A stretch of 64,000 nt of DNA from Ostrinia nubilalis. Taxonomy: Eukaryota > Arthropoda > Insecta > Lepidoptera > Crambidae. The stretch's first letter is position 1, and each line of letters begins with the position of its first letter. Shown here one piece after another: positions 1 through 11,700 of the stretch. Under the pieces are notes generated by a model. That model worked only from the letters and a program-made list of their open reading frames with translations. It was not told the origin of the DNA and searched no databases. The translations under genes were made by a program, and so were the position numbers. Location of the stretch: the NCBI RefSeq assembly GCF_963855985.1, contig NC_087095.1, positions 4,784,001 to 4,848,000 on the forward strand, in the 5' to 3' direction.

Positions 1-852
1 GCCCCGCTGTCAATGTCATGGATAGGACAGTTCAGTATTTTGGAACTGGGTAAATCCGCGAAACAGTAAAAAACTTATGTTCCGATCGATAAAAAAAAAA
101 CTGTTGTAGTTCTGGTAAATTAAACTTCTGAATAACGATTCATACAAGTTTCCACATAAGGCGCCATGATCCATATTGATTAAATACTTCAAGTTATTTC
201 GATAATCAAGAAAACACGCACTAAACGTCATTACCATCACAGTAAAAGTACTGACCTTTGCCGTTGTCTTTTAATTTTTTTTACTTTACCTATACACAGA
301 CCAGATTTTGATTATAAATTTAAAATGTACATATTTACCGTGACAAAATAACAAAATTATATTGAAATCGTATTAGCCAATAAAATGGAATCATGAATTG
401 AAATATTGTCACGAGAAATCGTCATAGCCATCGCGGCAGCATCAAAGGTTCTTTAATGCGGCTGCGACGCGACTTATCCCCGCTTGTGTCCGCGCGTCCC
501 ACTCTTCAATTCGTTGCTCGTAACAGAACAGAATGCACGTAAAATTTACGCAGCTCCGAGACTTTTTAAACTCCGAAAACGAGAGACACTCGCAGTTTGT
601 CATCGGCTCGCGTCATTCCCATTTTGTGCGATTTAGTAAGTTTAATATATCGATATTTTTCTAATAATTAGCACTTTGTAGCATGTGATTACAATAAAAA
701 AATGGCGATATTGAGGTGTCCCAATAGTGGTGACAATTATTTTTAAATAATTTTAAAATCGTTTTCGTCATTACCATTAACATCATTACCATATCATTTA
801 GGCTTATGGTGATGACACTTTGTATATGGTAATGATGACTATGAATGGTTTC
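1..852. other. Upstream non-coding DNA
   Basis: I see no convincing gene here. The stretch is AT-rich with a GC-richer patch at about 420-640 that could be a non-coding first exon or a regulatory patch, but nothing decides this. The word TCATTACCAT recurs in both orientations (about 228, 765, 775 and 820-835) and again at 7765-7840 on the far side of the inserted transposons. The flanks may therefore once have been continuous. Confidence 0.5.
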
Positions 853-3508
853 CTAAAAGAACAATGTAACAAAACGTCCCCAGAACTGTAGCACTTTAAT
901 ACCTACCTTATAATACTATAATTTTATTATATGACAGCTCAAGTGTGACATGCGTGTCTCAGAAAAAAGTTATATCTAAAATAAAAATCCATAAGCAACC
1001 CTGAAAAAATACATACAAAATCACTTTTGACCAACTTCAATGGGTATCACGACAGCTTAACCCCGGGACAATTCGACTCCTGTGACAACTTGACCCCAGC
1101 GACAACTTGATTTTTTTCAACACTCAACACTTTTGACTTACTTCAAATGGTTTCACGACTGCTGGACAGTGGCGGCGTAGCATGGGTTGGCACTCGGGGC
1201 ATAGCACAGCACAGCACCCCCCGTCATAAGTCCTTAATGTAAGTAAGTTGGGTATACATTGGTCCTCCCTTACGCCGCTGGTGGCTGGACCCTACGACTG
1301 CTTAACCCTACGACCACTCGAACCCTCCGACAACTTATACTTGTGACCCTGTGACAAGTCGAACACTGCGACACGTCAACCCCTGCGACTACTCTGAGCA
1401 TTTATTGTAGATTCTGTTCAGGCATTGATTGATGGAGCTAAATGGTTTACAATAAGTATCATAGTTGTCATCGGGGTCAACTGGACCTCTGTGACAACTC
1501 GACCCCTGTGATAAATCGATTAAATTAATTTTAACCTACTTTAAACGAAGGTCGACCCTACAAAAACTTGACCCGGACAACTCGACCCCTACGACAAGTC
1601 CAAAATATTCAACTATGATACTTATTGTAAACCATTTAGCTCCATCAATCAATGCCTGAACTGTATCTACAATAAATGCTCAGAGTAGTCGCAGGGGTTG
1701 ACGTGTCGCAGTGTTCGACTTGTCACAGGGTCACAAGTGTAAGTTGTCGGAGGGTTCGAGTGGTCGTAGGGTTAAGCAGTCGTAGGGTCCAGCCACCAGC
1801 GGCGTAAGGGAGGACCATTTTGGGGTGTCTTACCTCCCCGCTATATGTACCCAACTTACTTACATTAAGGACTTATGACGGGGGGTGCTGTGCTGTGCTA
1901 TGCCCCGGGTGCCAACCCATGCTACGCCGCCACTGTCCAGCAGTCGTGAAACCATTTGAACTAAGTTAAAAGTGTTGAGTTTTGAAAAAAATCAAGTTGT
2001 CGCAGGGTTTGAGTTGTAGCAGGGGTCGAATTGTCCCTGGGTCAAGCTGTCGTGCCCTTTGAAGTTGGTTAAAAGTGATTTTGTATGTATTTTTTCAGGG
2101 TTGCTTATGAATTTTTATTTTTGATATAACTTTTCTGAGACATGTCACACTTGAGCTGTCATAATTATAATAAAATTATAGTATTCCATTCAATTTATTC
2201 ATTTAAAGATAACAATGATCCACATGGTTAGTAAATGGGTGCCTTATACAACTATGTTAGTAATTTACTTATTATAACATACCACTAATTATCCAACCCG
2301 TTCGGTAAGAAGTAGCCGAAGGAAATGTCGGATAATAGGAGAGTCGTACCTCTCCGCCACGGTCTTCAGGATACTGTTGGGGCTCGCCCGTATCCTACTG
2401 AGCAACGAGGCAGTCTTCTTGCATAGGACAGCAAAGAAGCCGTCAGTGTGCGACTGAGCAAACATTTGAAGCGAGGCAAGCCCAACAGCATCCTGAAACC
2501 GTTGTTATATTGGACCCGAAGGACGCTAAGCGATTTCTGCGAGTACGTGGTCCACAGGTTTCCCGTGTATAGACTCTGACAGTATGCTTTAAACAGAGTG
2601 ATCTTGACATGGTCATTACATCGGGCAAACCTGCGAGCCAATATATTACACCTTACTGCCAGCGCCCTTCGTTCCCTCTCGATATCAACATGATCTTTAA
2701 GGTCATCAGTAACGTAGTGTCCGAGATATTTAAATTTAGTGGCTCTGTTTAACTTTACCCCATTAAGCAAGAGGTCGGGTACCACGTTTGGACATTTACT
2801 GGCGGCCTTAAATACCATGTATTCGCTCTTCTTCACAATATACAATAAGCCATGGCATTTAGCATACACTTCACACACACCCACCATCTTTCTGAGAGCC
2901 CCCATTGTTGGCGCCAGCAGTACCATATCATCAGCGTAGCTTATGTTGTTGATACAAACACCATCTACCCAGCATCCGATACGCATACTGCTAAGGGCAA
3001 CAATGAGGTCTTTTACGTATAGGTTGAAAAGCCTGGGAGACGTCAGCCCACCCTGTCTCACCCCGCACTGCAACCCATACTCCTCAGAAAAAACGTTAGC
3101 CCATCTTACGCTGTTAATCTGGTTAGCATACCAATAATGGAATATTTGTGATACTTCTGACGGGATGCCCTGCCTCCTCATCTTATTCCAAAGGATGTCA
3201 TAAGACACAAGATCGAACGCCTTGGAGAGGTCGAGGAAGCATGCGTAAATGAGAGTCCCCTGATCCGTGTAGTACCTGACAGTGTGCTTAAGACTAAGGA
3301 TGGCGTTCTCGGTCGACAGTCCAGGCTTAAACCCGAATTGAGCATCATGTGATTTTAAATATTTATCTAGTAGAGAGTCAAGCACACTGTCAAGGACCTT
3401 TGCCGTGATTGTAGCTAGAGAGATCGGTCGGGTATTAGCATGGTCTATCATATAAGGTAGGTATTAAAGTGCTACAGTTCTGGGGACGTTTTGTCCCATT
3501 GTTCTTTA
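853..3508. mobile_element. Foldback-like element with ~600-bp inverted arms
   Basis: The left arm (about 857-1467) is the reverse complement of a right arm (about 1612-2184 plus 3451-3507), with a loop of about 145 bases. The outermost arm sequence, ending in acctaccttata, recurs inverted at 3451-3462. The arms are highly similar; the main difference is about 28 extra bases near 1818-1850 in the right arm. Much of the arms and loop is a degenerate short tandem repeat of the type GACAACTCGACCCC. The right arm is interrupted at 2185-3450 by a LINE fragment. Long arms built of internal repeats are typical of foldback elements. The exact ends and any target duplication are unclear. Confidence 0.7.
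2185..3450 (-). mobile_element. 5'-truncated LINE (reverse transcriptase fragment) inserted in the foldback arm
   Basis: The minus strand encodes a reverse transcriptase from 3451 to 2366. Visible motifs in order are RPISLATITAKVLD, FGFKPGLSTENAIL, FLDLSKAFDLVSYDILW, GVRQGGLTSPRLFNLYV, the catalytic YADD, and KFKYLGHYVTDD. The endonuclease half is missing, so the copy is 5'-truncated at the start of the RT domain. The reading frame shifts near 2460-2480, where family-like sequence continues in another frame. The 3' end on the minus strand is AT-rich (aataaattgaatgga). The two insertion junctions are exact when compared with the intact left arm of the foldback, and no clear target duplication is seen. 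The clade is probably Rex1/Daphne or Jockey-like (inference). Confidence 0.88.
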
Positions 3509-3652
3509 AGCTTTGTTTTTAAATGAGAAGGTTTTTTATTAGTTACCGAAAAGACGTTTTTTTATTCATTTCTTGTATGTTGACTATTGTGTAAGTCTAA
3601 GTAAGAGTAGCTTGGCATATTTTTCAATCAAAATCCTCATTGGTGTAAATAT

Positions 3653-5090
3653 TGTAACGGTTAGCGTTACCGCTGACCTTTATCTTAGATCTAAATTCTA
3701 ATTTAATTACTATTATCTACCTAAATAAATATACTTAAATAATAAAATATCTAAATCTACGTAAACTACCTAACTAAATAACTTAATTAAATAATTCATA
3801 ATGTTCTACACTAATCAAATAAATAAAATAATAAATCTACAAGCAAACCCGCGCGAAACAAGTTGTTAAATATTTCTTTTGTTCTCTGTCGAGCGGGCGG
3901 GCTGTTTTTTATGCATGCGCAAGCGACGCGCCTACGGCCTCGATGCTCCCGCCGCGTCTCGTAGTCCGAGCCAGAGCGTTATTGAGCACGGACGTATCGC
4001 TGTCCGTCACCGCCGGACCCGCGATGTACGTAACTTTATAAAACTCCAAAATGTAATCGCGTATTCGTGAACCCCGCTACCGGGTGAGTGTTGCAAAAGT
4101 ATTTTTAATGCCTAGATTTTATACTTGTGCTAACTGTAAGTACCTAGCCGCCATTTTGTTCTTCAGGTGTGCAATCCATGTGCTCGGTGTCATTTCATAT
4201 AACATTCCTATTTCTATATCTTCTTAATATTATTATTTTACGACTTACTACATGATTAAATAAATAAACTAAATATTTTATGAAATGACATCGACACGTC
4301 ATGACCTTTACATGACCTTGTCGTACTGTAACGACACTCAATCCAAATTCTATTTAAATTGAACTATTCTAATCTTATTCTACTGTTCTAATTATTCTAA
4401 ATTATTGCCTACTTATATTGTTCTAAAATTAATTGCCTATATAGATGATATTCTAAATAATTATCTACCTACATAATTTAATATTTTTGCCTACTTCACT
4501 GCAATCACTTTCACTGCACCTATTGTAATTCTGTTTGACTGCCACATCATTACATCACCATTTATTACCAAAATCATTCCATCTGCTTCGCTAGTATTTT
4601 GATGTCGCAGTCAAACGGACAAAAGCTAGCAACTGCTTTAGTGTCCGATTTGATTTGCAGGGTTCACGTTCATCTTCACCTTTCTCCTCACTACAAATGG
4701 CCATCTCACCACTACCGAAACCACCACCTGGCTCCTCAACCCGGCAGAGCTGCCTGTCGTGTCGGACGGCCCGTACGCACACTCTAAGTGGCCCTACACC
4801 ACAGTGCGTACGGTCCCTAACCGTCTGGCGCGTCGACGACCCTGCGGGCTCACCACCAGCGAGGAACCAAACCACATCACCATCAATGCTAGCGAGGACA
4901 GTGGTTTGAATATACTACCACCGGTGACGAATCTCGTGCGATACGATAGTTTGCTCGTAACTCACACCCTTAAGGTCTCTTGCTACTTTATCCTAAATAA
5001 ATTACTTGTTAACCTAAATTATCTAATATTTCTCTAACTTAACTATAAATTCTAAATATGTCACTTGGCCCTAAAGTTCAAACCGTGACA
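3653..5090. repeat. Left long terminal repeat
   Basis: This LTR starts with a short perfect hairpin (GTAACG, 5-base loop, CGTTAC) and ends ACCGTGACA. By eye it differs from the right LTR at only three positions (4203/6625 C/A, 4409/6831 C/T, 5080/7502 A/C), so the insertion is recent. At 1.44 kb it is long, longer than the interior. A GC-richer core at about 3880-4080 and 4640-4900 holds short open frames, but nothing recognisable. Confidence 0.9.
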
Positions 5091-6074
5091 TTGGCGCCCA
5101 TACCGGTCTATTCTATCGCACTTGAGACGTTACCAGTGAGTTTTACTTGCAATAAATGGTTATGTTTGGTGTTGGCATTCAAATAACTTAGTTATAAGAT
5201 TGTAACTAATATTGTAATCTCTGTGTGGTGGTACTAAACTTGTAATTTTTGTGGAGAATAGCTACACTATTCTACCTACTATAATTTTCTAAAATATAAA
5301 ATGTATCTACCTACATTTTATAATATTAACTAAATTCTACCTACCTTTGGTAATATAATTAAACTTTTACTACTACCTACCGCACAGATTTTACTTTTGT
5401 TAAACTAAATTGTAATGCTTATTGTCTTATTGTGTAAATTGCAACACACACCCGCGTGCCTACCTAGTATTTTTTTATATTACGTACTCGGTAATTCTAA
5501 CTAAAATATAAATTTAAGTTGTAACTTAAAACGTTACTTCTAATTAAACTATTAAATTAAATAATAAATTGTAAATACTACTAAAAATAAACAATTTATT
5601 AGACCTACTCGTATCTTACCTACTGGTATCTCTTAAACCTATAATTGAAAATCTACCTTAATTATAAAGTCTGAAACTAATTTTTAACTGTCTTGTCCGA
5701 CGCACCATCTAAAATGGATTGCAAGGTACACTCTACTAAGTACCTCTTTGCATTGCTTAGGACTCAAGATAGGAAGTTGTTGGGTGCAGCAGTTGCTAAA
5801 CAACTGCGCATACTTGTAATTAGCTGTAGTCTACCCTACAGTTAATATTCCGACCTCTTCATTTAATTTATAGTTATATTATGACTTTCTCTAAATCTTA
5901 ACTTAATAAATCTTGTGAGTATTATGAGATCTACTAAAAATCATATACTCTGTACGTCAGGTTGCAAGTAAACAGACCTAAAATGTTTATTTTGTTAGTC
6001 AGACTCAAGATTAGCTAGTACAGTTAAGATAGCGGATTTTCCTTAGGTAAAATCCTACCGTAAAAAGGGGGATA
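5091..6074. other. Non-coding interior of the LTR element
   Basis: The interior is AT-rich with many stops in all frames. It carries the primer-binding-like TGGCGCCC at its left end and the polypurine tract at its right end. No gag, protease, reverse transcriptase or integrase motif is visible. Confidence 0.8.
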
Positions 6075-7512
6075 TGTAACGGTTAGCGTTACCGCTGACC
6101 TTTATCTTAGATCTAAATTCTAATTTAATTACTATTATCTACCTAAATAAATATACTTAAATAATAAAATATCTAAATCTACGTAAACTACCTAACTAAA
6201 TAACTTAATTAAATAATTCATAATGTTCTACACTAATCAAATAAATAAAATAATAAATCTACAAGCAAACCCGCGCGAAACAAGTTGTTAAATATTTCTT
6301 TTGTTCTCTGTCGAGCGGGCGGGCTGTTTTTTATGCATGCGCAAGCGACGCGCCTACGGCCTCGATGCTCCCGCCGCGTCTCGTAGTCCGAGCCAGAGCG
6401 TTATTGAGCACGGACGTATCGCTGTCCGTCACCGCCGGACCCGCGATGTACGTAACTTTATAAAACTCCAAAATGTAATCGCGTATTCGTGAACCCCGCT
6501 ACCGGGTGAGTGTTGCAAAAGTATTTTTAATGCCTAGATTTTATACTTGTGCTAACTGTAAGTACCTAGCCGCCATTTTGTTCTTCAGGTGTGCAATCCA
6601 TGTGCTCGGTGTCATTTCATATAAAATTCCTATTTCTATATCTTCTTAATATTATTATTTTACGACTTACTACATGATTAAATAAATAAACTAAATATTT
6701 TATGAAATGACATCGACACGTCATGACCTTTACATGACCTTGTCGTACTGTAACGACACTCAATCCAAATTCTATTTAAATTGAACTATTCTAATCTTAT
6801 TCTACTGTTCTAATTATTCTAAATTATTGCTTACTTATATTGTTCTAAAATTAATTGCCTATATAGATGATATTCTAAATAATTATCTACCTACATAATT
6901 TAATATTTTTGCCTACTTCACTGCAATCACTTTCACTGCACCTATTGTAATTCTGTTTGACTGCCACATCATTACATCACCATTTATTACCAAAATCATT
7001 CCATCTGCTTCGCTAGTATTTTGATGTCGCAGTCAAACGGACAAAAGCTAGCAACTGCTTTAGTGTCCGATTTGATTTGCAGGGTTCACGTTCATCTTCA
7101 CCTTTCTCCTCACTACAAATGGCCATCTCACCACTACCGAAACCACCACCTGGCTCCTCAACCCGGCAGAGCTGCCTGTCGTGTCGGACGGCCCGTACGC
7201 ACACTCTAAGTGGCCCTACACCACAGTGCGTACGGTCCCTAACCGTCTGGCGCGTCGACGACCCTGCGGGCTCACCACCAGCGAGGAACCAAACCACATC
7301 ACCATCAATGCTAGCGAGGACAGTGGTTTGAATATACTACCACCGGTGACGAATCTCGTGCGATACGATAGTTTGCTCGTAACTCACACCCTTAAGGTCT
7401 CTTGCTACTTTATCCTAAATAAATTACTTGTTAACCTAAATTATCTAATATTTCTCTAACTTAACTATAAATTCTAAATATGTCACTTGGCCCTAAAGTT
7501 CCAACCGTGACA
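6075..7512. repeat. Right long terminal repeat
   Basis: This is a near-identical copy of 3653-5090 at a constant offset of 2422 bases. It is preceded by a polypurine tract at about 6062-6072 and followed by ATAT. Any transcript from the element would be expected to end within it. Confidence 0.9.
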
Positions 7513-8209
7513 ATATATATTTTTTCTGATTCTGAATAATATTAGGAACGTAAAAAAATTTTAACTAATGTCCGTATTGTTCCAAATTCAATAAATTCAT
7601 TAAATTATTGAATACATTTACTTTTATTTCCAACCCATTCTTTAATAGGTACGTGCTTAGCTAGGAAAATAACATAGATAAAATTGGTGTTTAGCTGAAC
7701 AATTATATCTAAATTTTAGTTTTCAAGTTATTTTAATTTAATGTATTACTATAAAATTATATTTCGTCATCACCATTAACATAAGATCATTACCATTTTA
7801 ATAAAATCATTACCATTGGGAAAACGTCATTACCATTTTGTGAAAAAATATTTGGACGCTTGTTACTTCTAAAATAACGATTGAATCTAAGGGCCTCACA
7901 CTGATCTAAAAAGCTCATTGCTTAACCTTTCAGTTTAAGCTAGTTTGCACGCATTCCTGTAAAGTTTTTCAAAAAACGTAAAATAAATCTCGCGGAATCA
8001 AATCGGCGGATCCACCCAACTATAGGATTTCTGCTGAGAAATTACAAACATATTTTTTTTTATTTTGAATTTCATGCTCATTATGATAAAAATTAAATCT
8101 GTTCAAATTATTATAATTATTTTAAAAAGCGATTGTAACTAGAATCGGAACGCGGCCAAATGTCACTCTCATTTTTGTCAGTTGTCATTTGTCAGAGTCA
8201 TGTCAAATG
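7513..8209. other. AT-rich upstream region of STAMBP
   Basis: No coding signal is visible. TCATTACCAT-like words recur at about 7765-7840. The last 60 bases (about 8160-8209) carry several TGTCA/TGTCAAATG words like those seen just upstream of the STAMBP start. They were probably part of the same promoter region before a MITE inserted at 8210. Confidence 0.5.
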
Positions 8210-8672
8210 CAGTGTTGCCAGAAGGTTACTTTTGTAACCTTTTAGGTTACTTTTGAACTGCATTGGTTACTTTTAGGTTACACTAATGAAAAGGTTACTT
8301 TTAGGTGATTTTTCAGAAATTGTAGAATTAACTTTTACAGGTTATTCAGTAAAAAATATTAATAGTGACAATTTAAAAATTATGTCATTAACTGCATTTA
8401 AACATGAATTTGATTTATTATTTCTTAAAAAAAAAGAGTTTTAATAAAACGCAAATCCATGAAACGTTTTTATACGACCGGTCACTTTTCGGTTTTCATG
8501 GAATGGTCAAAATTTTGAATTTAGGTAAGCGATCGGTGATCAATTTCATTCATTTTCCATCCATGAACAATCGCAACCCCCCTCCCCCCGTATGAAGGTT
8601 ACTTTTTATTCAAAAAGGTTACTTTTTTTTATATTTCTGGTAATTTCTGACAAGACCCGACTGGCAACACTG
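8210..8672. mobile_element. hAT-like MITE in the STAMBP promoter
   Basis: The ends are inverted repeats (CAGTGTTGCCAG and CTGGCAACACTG). The element is flanked by a perfect 8-base direct repeat GTCAAATG (8202-8209 and 8673-8680). An 8-bp duplication with CAGTG-type ends is the hAT signature. GGTTACTTTT recurs at least five times near the ends, as expected for subterminal transposase-binding motifs. It is 463 bases long and has no transposase frame. Confidence 0.88.
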
Positions 8673-8791
8673 GTCAAATGTCAATTTGACGTTTTGTTTT
8701 GTTGTGTGAACTCAAGGTTTTTTCTAAAATATCAAAATTTTGATTACAATTTATTTCGTCAGCTTTGTAGATATATGAGATTCATGCCAAC
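8673..8791 (+). promoter_or_regulatory. Probable STAMBP promoter / 5' leader
   Basis: This short interval between the MITE and the start codon contains a palindrome-like TCAAATGTCAATTTGACG. TGTCAAA words of this kind are common near lepidopteran transcription starts (recollection, not tested here). Two upstream ATGs (8775 and 8784) open a small frame that overlaps the STAMBP start out of frame and stops at 8861. The transcription start itself cannot be placed. Confidence 0.45.
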
Positions 8792-11700
8792 ATGCAGGCT
8801 GATGATAAGCGTACCAAGCACCCAACAGACTTGGCATCTTTGGAGCCTGCTGCGAGGGTGAAACAGCTTGCAAACTACGGGACCATGGTCGAAGTGGACC
8901 CCAATGTCCCTCCTCGAAGGTAATTCCTCACTCCTAGATAACAAACGAGAATGTAACTTACTGCCTTTCAAACTCATAAAACCTTGTGCATGTAGCTAAA
9001 AGTGTGAACTCTACTGATGACTCATTGAAATTTACATTAGGTTTATTTAATTAACGCTTTGGGAACGTTTCCTCGTTTTATATGAAGTATTCGAATTACA
9101 TTGCTTTTACAGGTATTACCGTTCAGGGTTAGAGATGGTGAGGATGGCCAACGTTTATCTGGCTGAAGGCAGTCTCGAAAATGCTTACATATTGTTCATG
9201 AAGTTTATGACCCTCTTCTTGGAGAAGATTCGGAAACATCCGGAGTATGCGTCGGTGCCGGCGCAAGTGAAGTCTGTGAATCAAGCCAAGCTCAAGGAAG
9301 TCATGCCCAAAGCTGAAAAACTTAAGCAAAAACTTCTGGAGCAGTATGCTAGAGAACACATAGCGTATAAAGAGAATGAGGCAAGTATTTGTAATTACAA
9401 CCACACACACATGGGTATAGGTATTATTTTGATGGTAGATGATGATTTCCAGTCCGAGTTGTGTTGCTAAAGTTTTAAAAATGGATCAAAGTCTTTACAA
9501 ATTATGTAGGTTACACATTATTTCATGTTTGCCCTCAGGAGAAAAGACGTAAGTTGGAGGAGGAAAGGAAAAAGCAGGAGCGTGAAGATGCAAAGTTGGC
9601 AGAACGATTGCAGGCTGATGAAGACAGACGAGACACAAATCATCCCACACCACATTTGATGCATGCGGTATGTAAAAAATCTTGATATATTTATGTCTCT
9701 GGTATCCATAGTAAAAGCTTTTATTAGTTTGGGACTAGATGGCTAACTGAAAAAGTATAAGTATGCGTCAAATCAACAAGACTTTTTCAACTCTTGTTCC
9801 TTCTGCTATAACTCCTGTGTAGCCAGGATATACAGCTTGACTGCCAATAGAAACACAACTAATTTTAAATCCAGGCAAACTTCGAATTCCACTGTCCACC
9901 GTGACTCTAAACGCTCGACATTGGCAAAACCAGTGTGCTTCAAATTCGCGCCATTGAAGCCATTACACAGAATAATAATAATAAATAAATAATGGGGTCC
10001 TTTGTAGAGTGCAGACTGGACTTCTTAACATTAATCTGTGTAAATAACCAGGAGAACTGGGCTGTATCTCCGTCAGCGCCGCCTGTAGACGGCGTGCTAT
10101 ACCCTGACGACTTCGCCGCCGAGCCGCCGCGGGCGCCGTCGCATCAGTATACACCAGTGCCGCCGCTTATACCGCCTTCAAGGCCGCAAAGGTAAGAAAA
10201 GTATTAACTATTTGCTACCTTAATGATTCTAATAGAAGCCACTTTGAAGTGTTCTTTTATAACAGTGAATATTTGTATAAAACTTTGAGGATAAATTATT
10301 GGTTTTTCATGTCAAACTTGTATGAGGATAACTATACTGAAAATAAGATTAAGTGATTTTCCATTGATATTACTTGGGAGAATTTTATTTAGACACTTGT
10401 TTTAGTGAGGCTTTAACTTTGATTCTCTTAATTGCGTTTGTTCGAAAATCTGACATCTTTATTTTGTTTTTTAATTCCTGTCCTTGACAAACTTACTACT
10501 AACTTTGACTGCTGGACATAGGCCTCTCGCAGATTTGAGAATCCTTTGAGTTCTATTTTTTAGTTTGAGCGAGACTAAGCCGTATGTTCATGCGATAAGG
10601 CGCATTTTCCACATTCAGCAGCGACAGCACGATCGTCGCGGCGCCGCTTTAGACGCGGCTGGTAAATCTCAACTCGCATGTTAGTATTAAAGCCATAAAG
10701 GTTGAAAATCAATTGAAGTTGAGTTCTCATTTTGTCGTAGATTACGCCTTATGTCCTCGCTATAAGGTGTATATTTCCTCAGCACGTTTGACGCGGCGTC
10801 GCTGTAGTAAATTAGTAACTCGTTAAAGGCCTATAGAGTTTAAAATCCTTTGAGTGGTATTTGTCATTTTGAGGCAGTCTGGCCCGTATGCACACGGAAT
10901 AAGGTGTATATTTCCGTATCCAGCAGCGACAGCACGTTCGACGCGGCGCCGCTATCGGCGCGGCTAGGGCTGCGGCCAGTACGCGTGCCGGCGGCGCTGT
11001 TGCCGCGCTTCCTGCAGCTCGCGGCTCCTAACACGGCGCGGAATACTGAGACCTGCGGCATCCTAGCTGGCGTGCTGGTTAGTACTTAACTACACAGGAA
11101 TAAGGTCTATATTCGCATGCAGCAGCGACGCGCTTGTGATGCGACCTGCGGTATCTTAGCTGGCGTGCTCGTTAGTACTCAACTACACAGGAATAAGGTC
11201 TATATTCGCATGCAGCTGCGACAGCGCGTGTCATGCGGCGCTGTTGCCGCGCTTCCTGCAGCTCGCGGCTCCTAACACGGCGCGAAATACTGAGACCTGC
11301 GGCATCTTAGCTGGCGTCCTGGTTAGTACTTAACTACACAGGAATAAGGTCTATATTCGCATGTAGCTGCGACAGTGCGTGTGATGCGGCGCTGTTGCCA
11401 CGCTTCCTGCAGCTTGCGGCTCCTAACACGGCGCGGAATACTGAAACCTGCGGCATTTTAGCTGGCGTGCTGGTTAGTACACAACTTCACAGGAATAAGG
11501 TCTATATTCGTCTGCAGCTGCGACAGCGTGTCATGCGGCGCTGCTGCCGTGCTTCCTGCAGCTGGTGGATTCTAACACGGCGCGGAATACTGAGACCTGC
11601 GGCATCTTAGCTGGCGTGCTGGTTAGTACCCAACTACACAGGAATAAGGTCTATATTCGCATGCAGCAGCGACGCGCTTGTGATGCGACCTGCGGCATTT

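Larger units (their letters stand above)
3653..7512. mobile_element. Non-autonomous LTR retrotransposon, complete, with 4-bp target duplication
   Basis: Two direct repeats of 1438 bases (3653-5090 and 6075-7512) begin TG and end CA and flank a 984-base interior. The sequence after the left LTR, TGGCGCCC at 5092-5099, looks like a tRNA primer-binding site. A polypurine tract (aaaaaggggga) lies just before the right LTR. The element is flanked by ATAT on both sides (3649-3652 and 7513-7516). The interior has no gag or pol reading frame, so it must depend on another element. The 4-bp duplication and the primer site point to a Gypsy/Ty3-mobilised element (inference). Confidence 0.92.

Noticed and set aside
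2739..3137. Plus-strand frames opposite the reverse transcriptase
   Set aside because: Shadows of the minus-strand RT coding sequence.
3879..4909. Open frames in the LTRs (63, 94, 84 and 92 codons), duplicated at 6301-7331
   Set aside because: Their conservation between LTRs reflects the recent insertion. Frames overlap on both strands and lack any recognisable domain.
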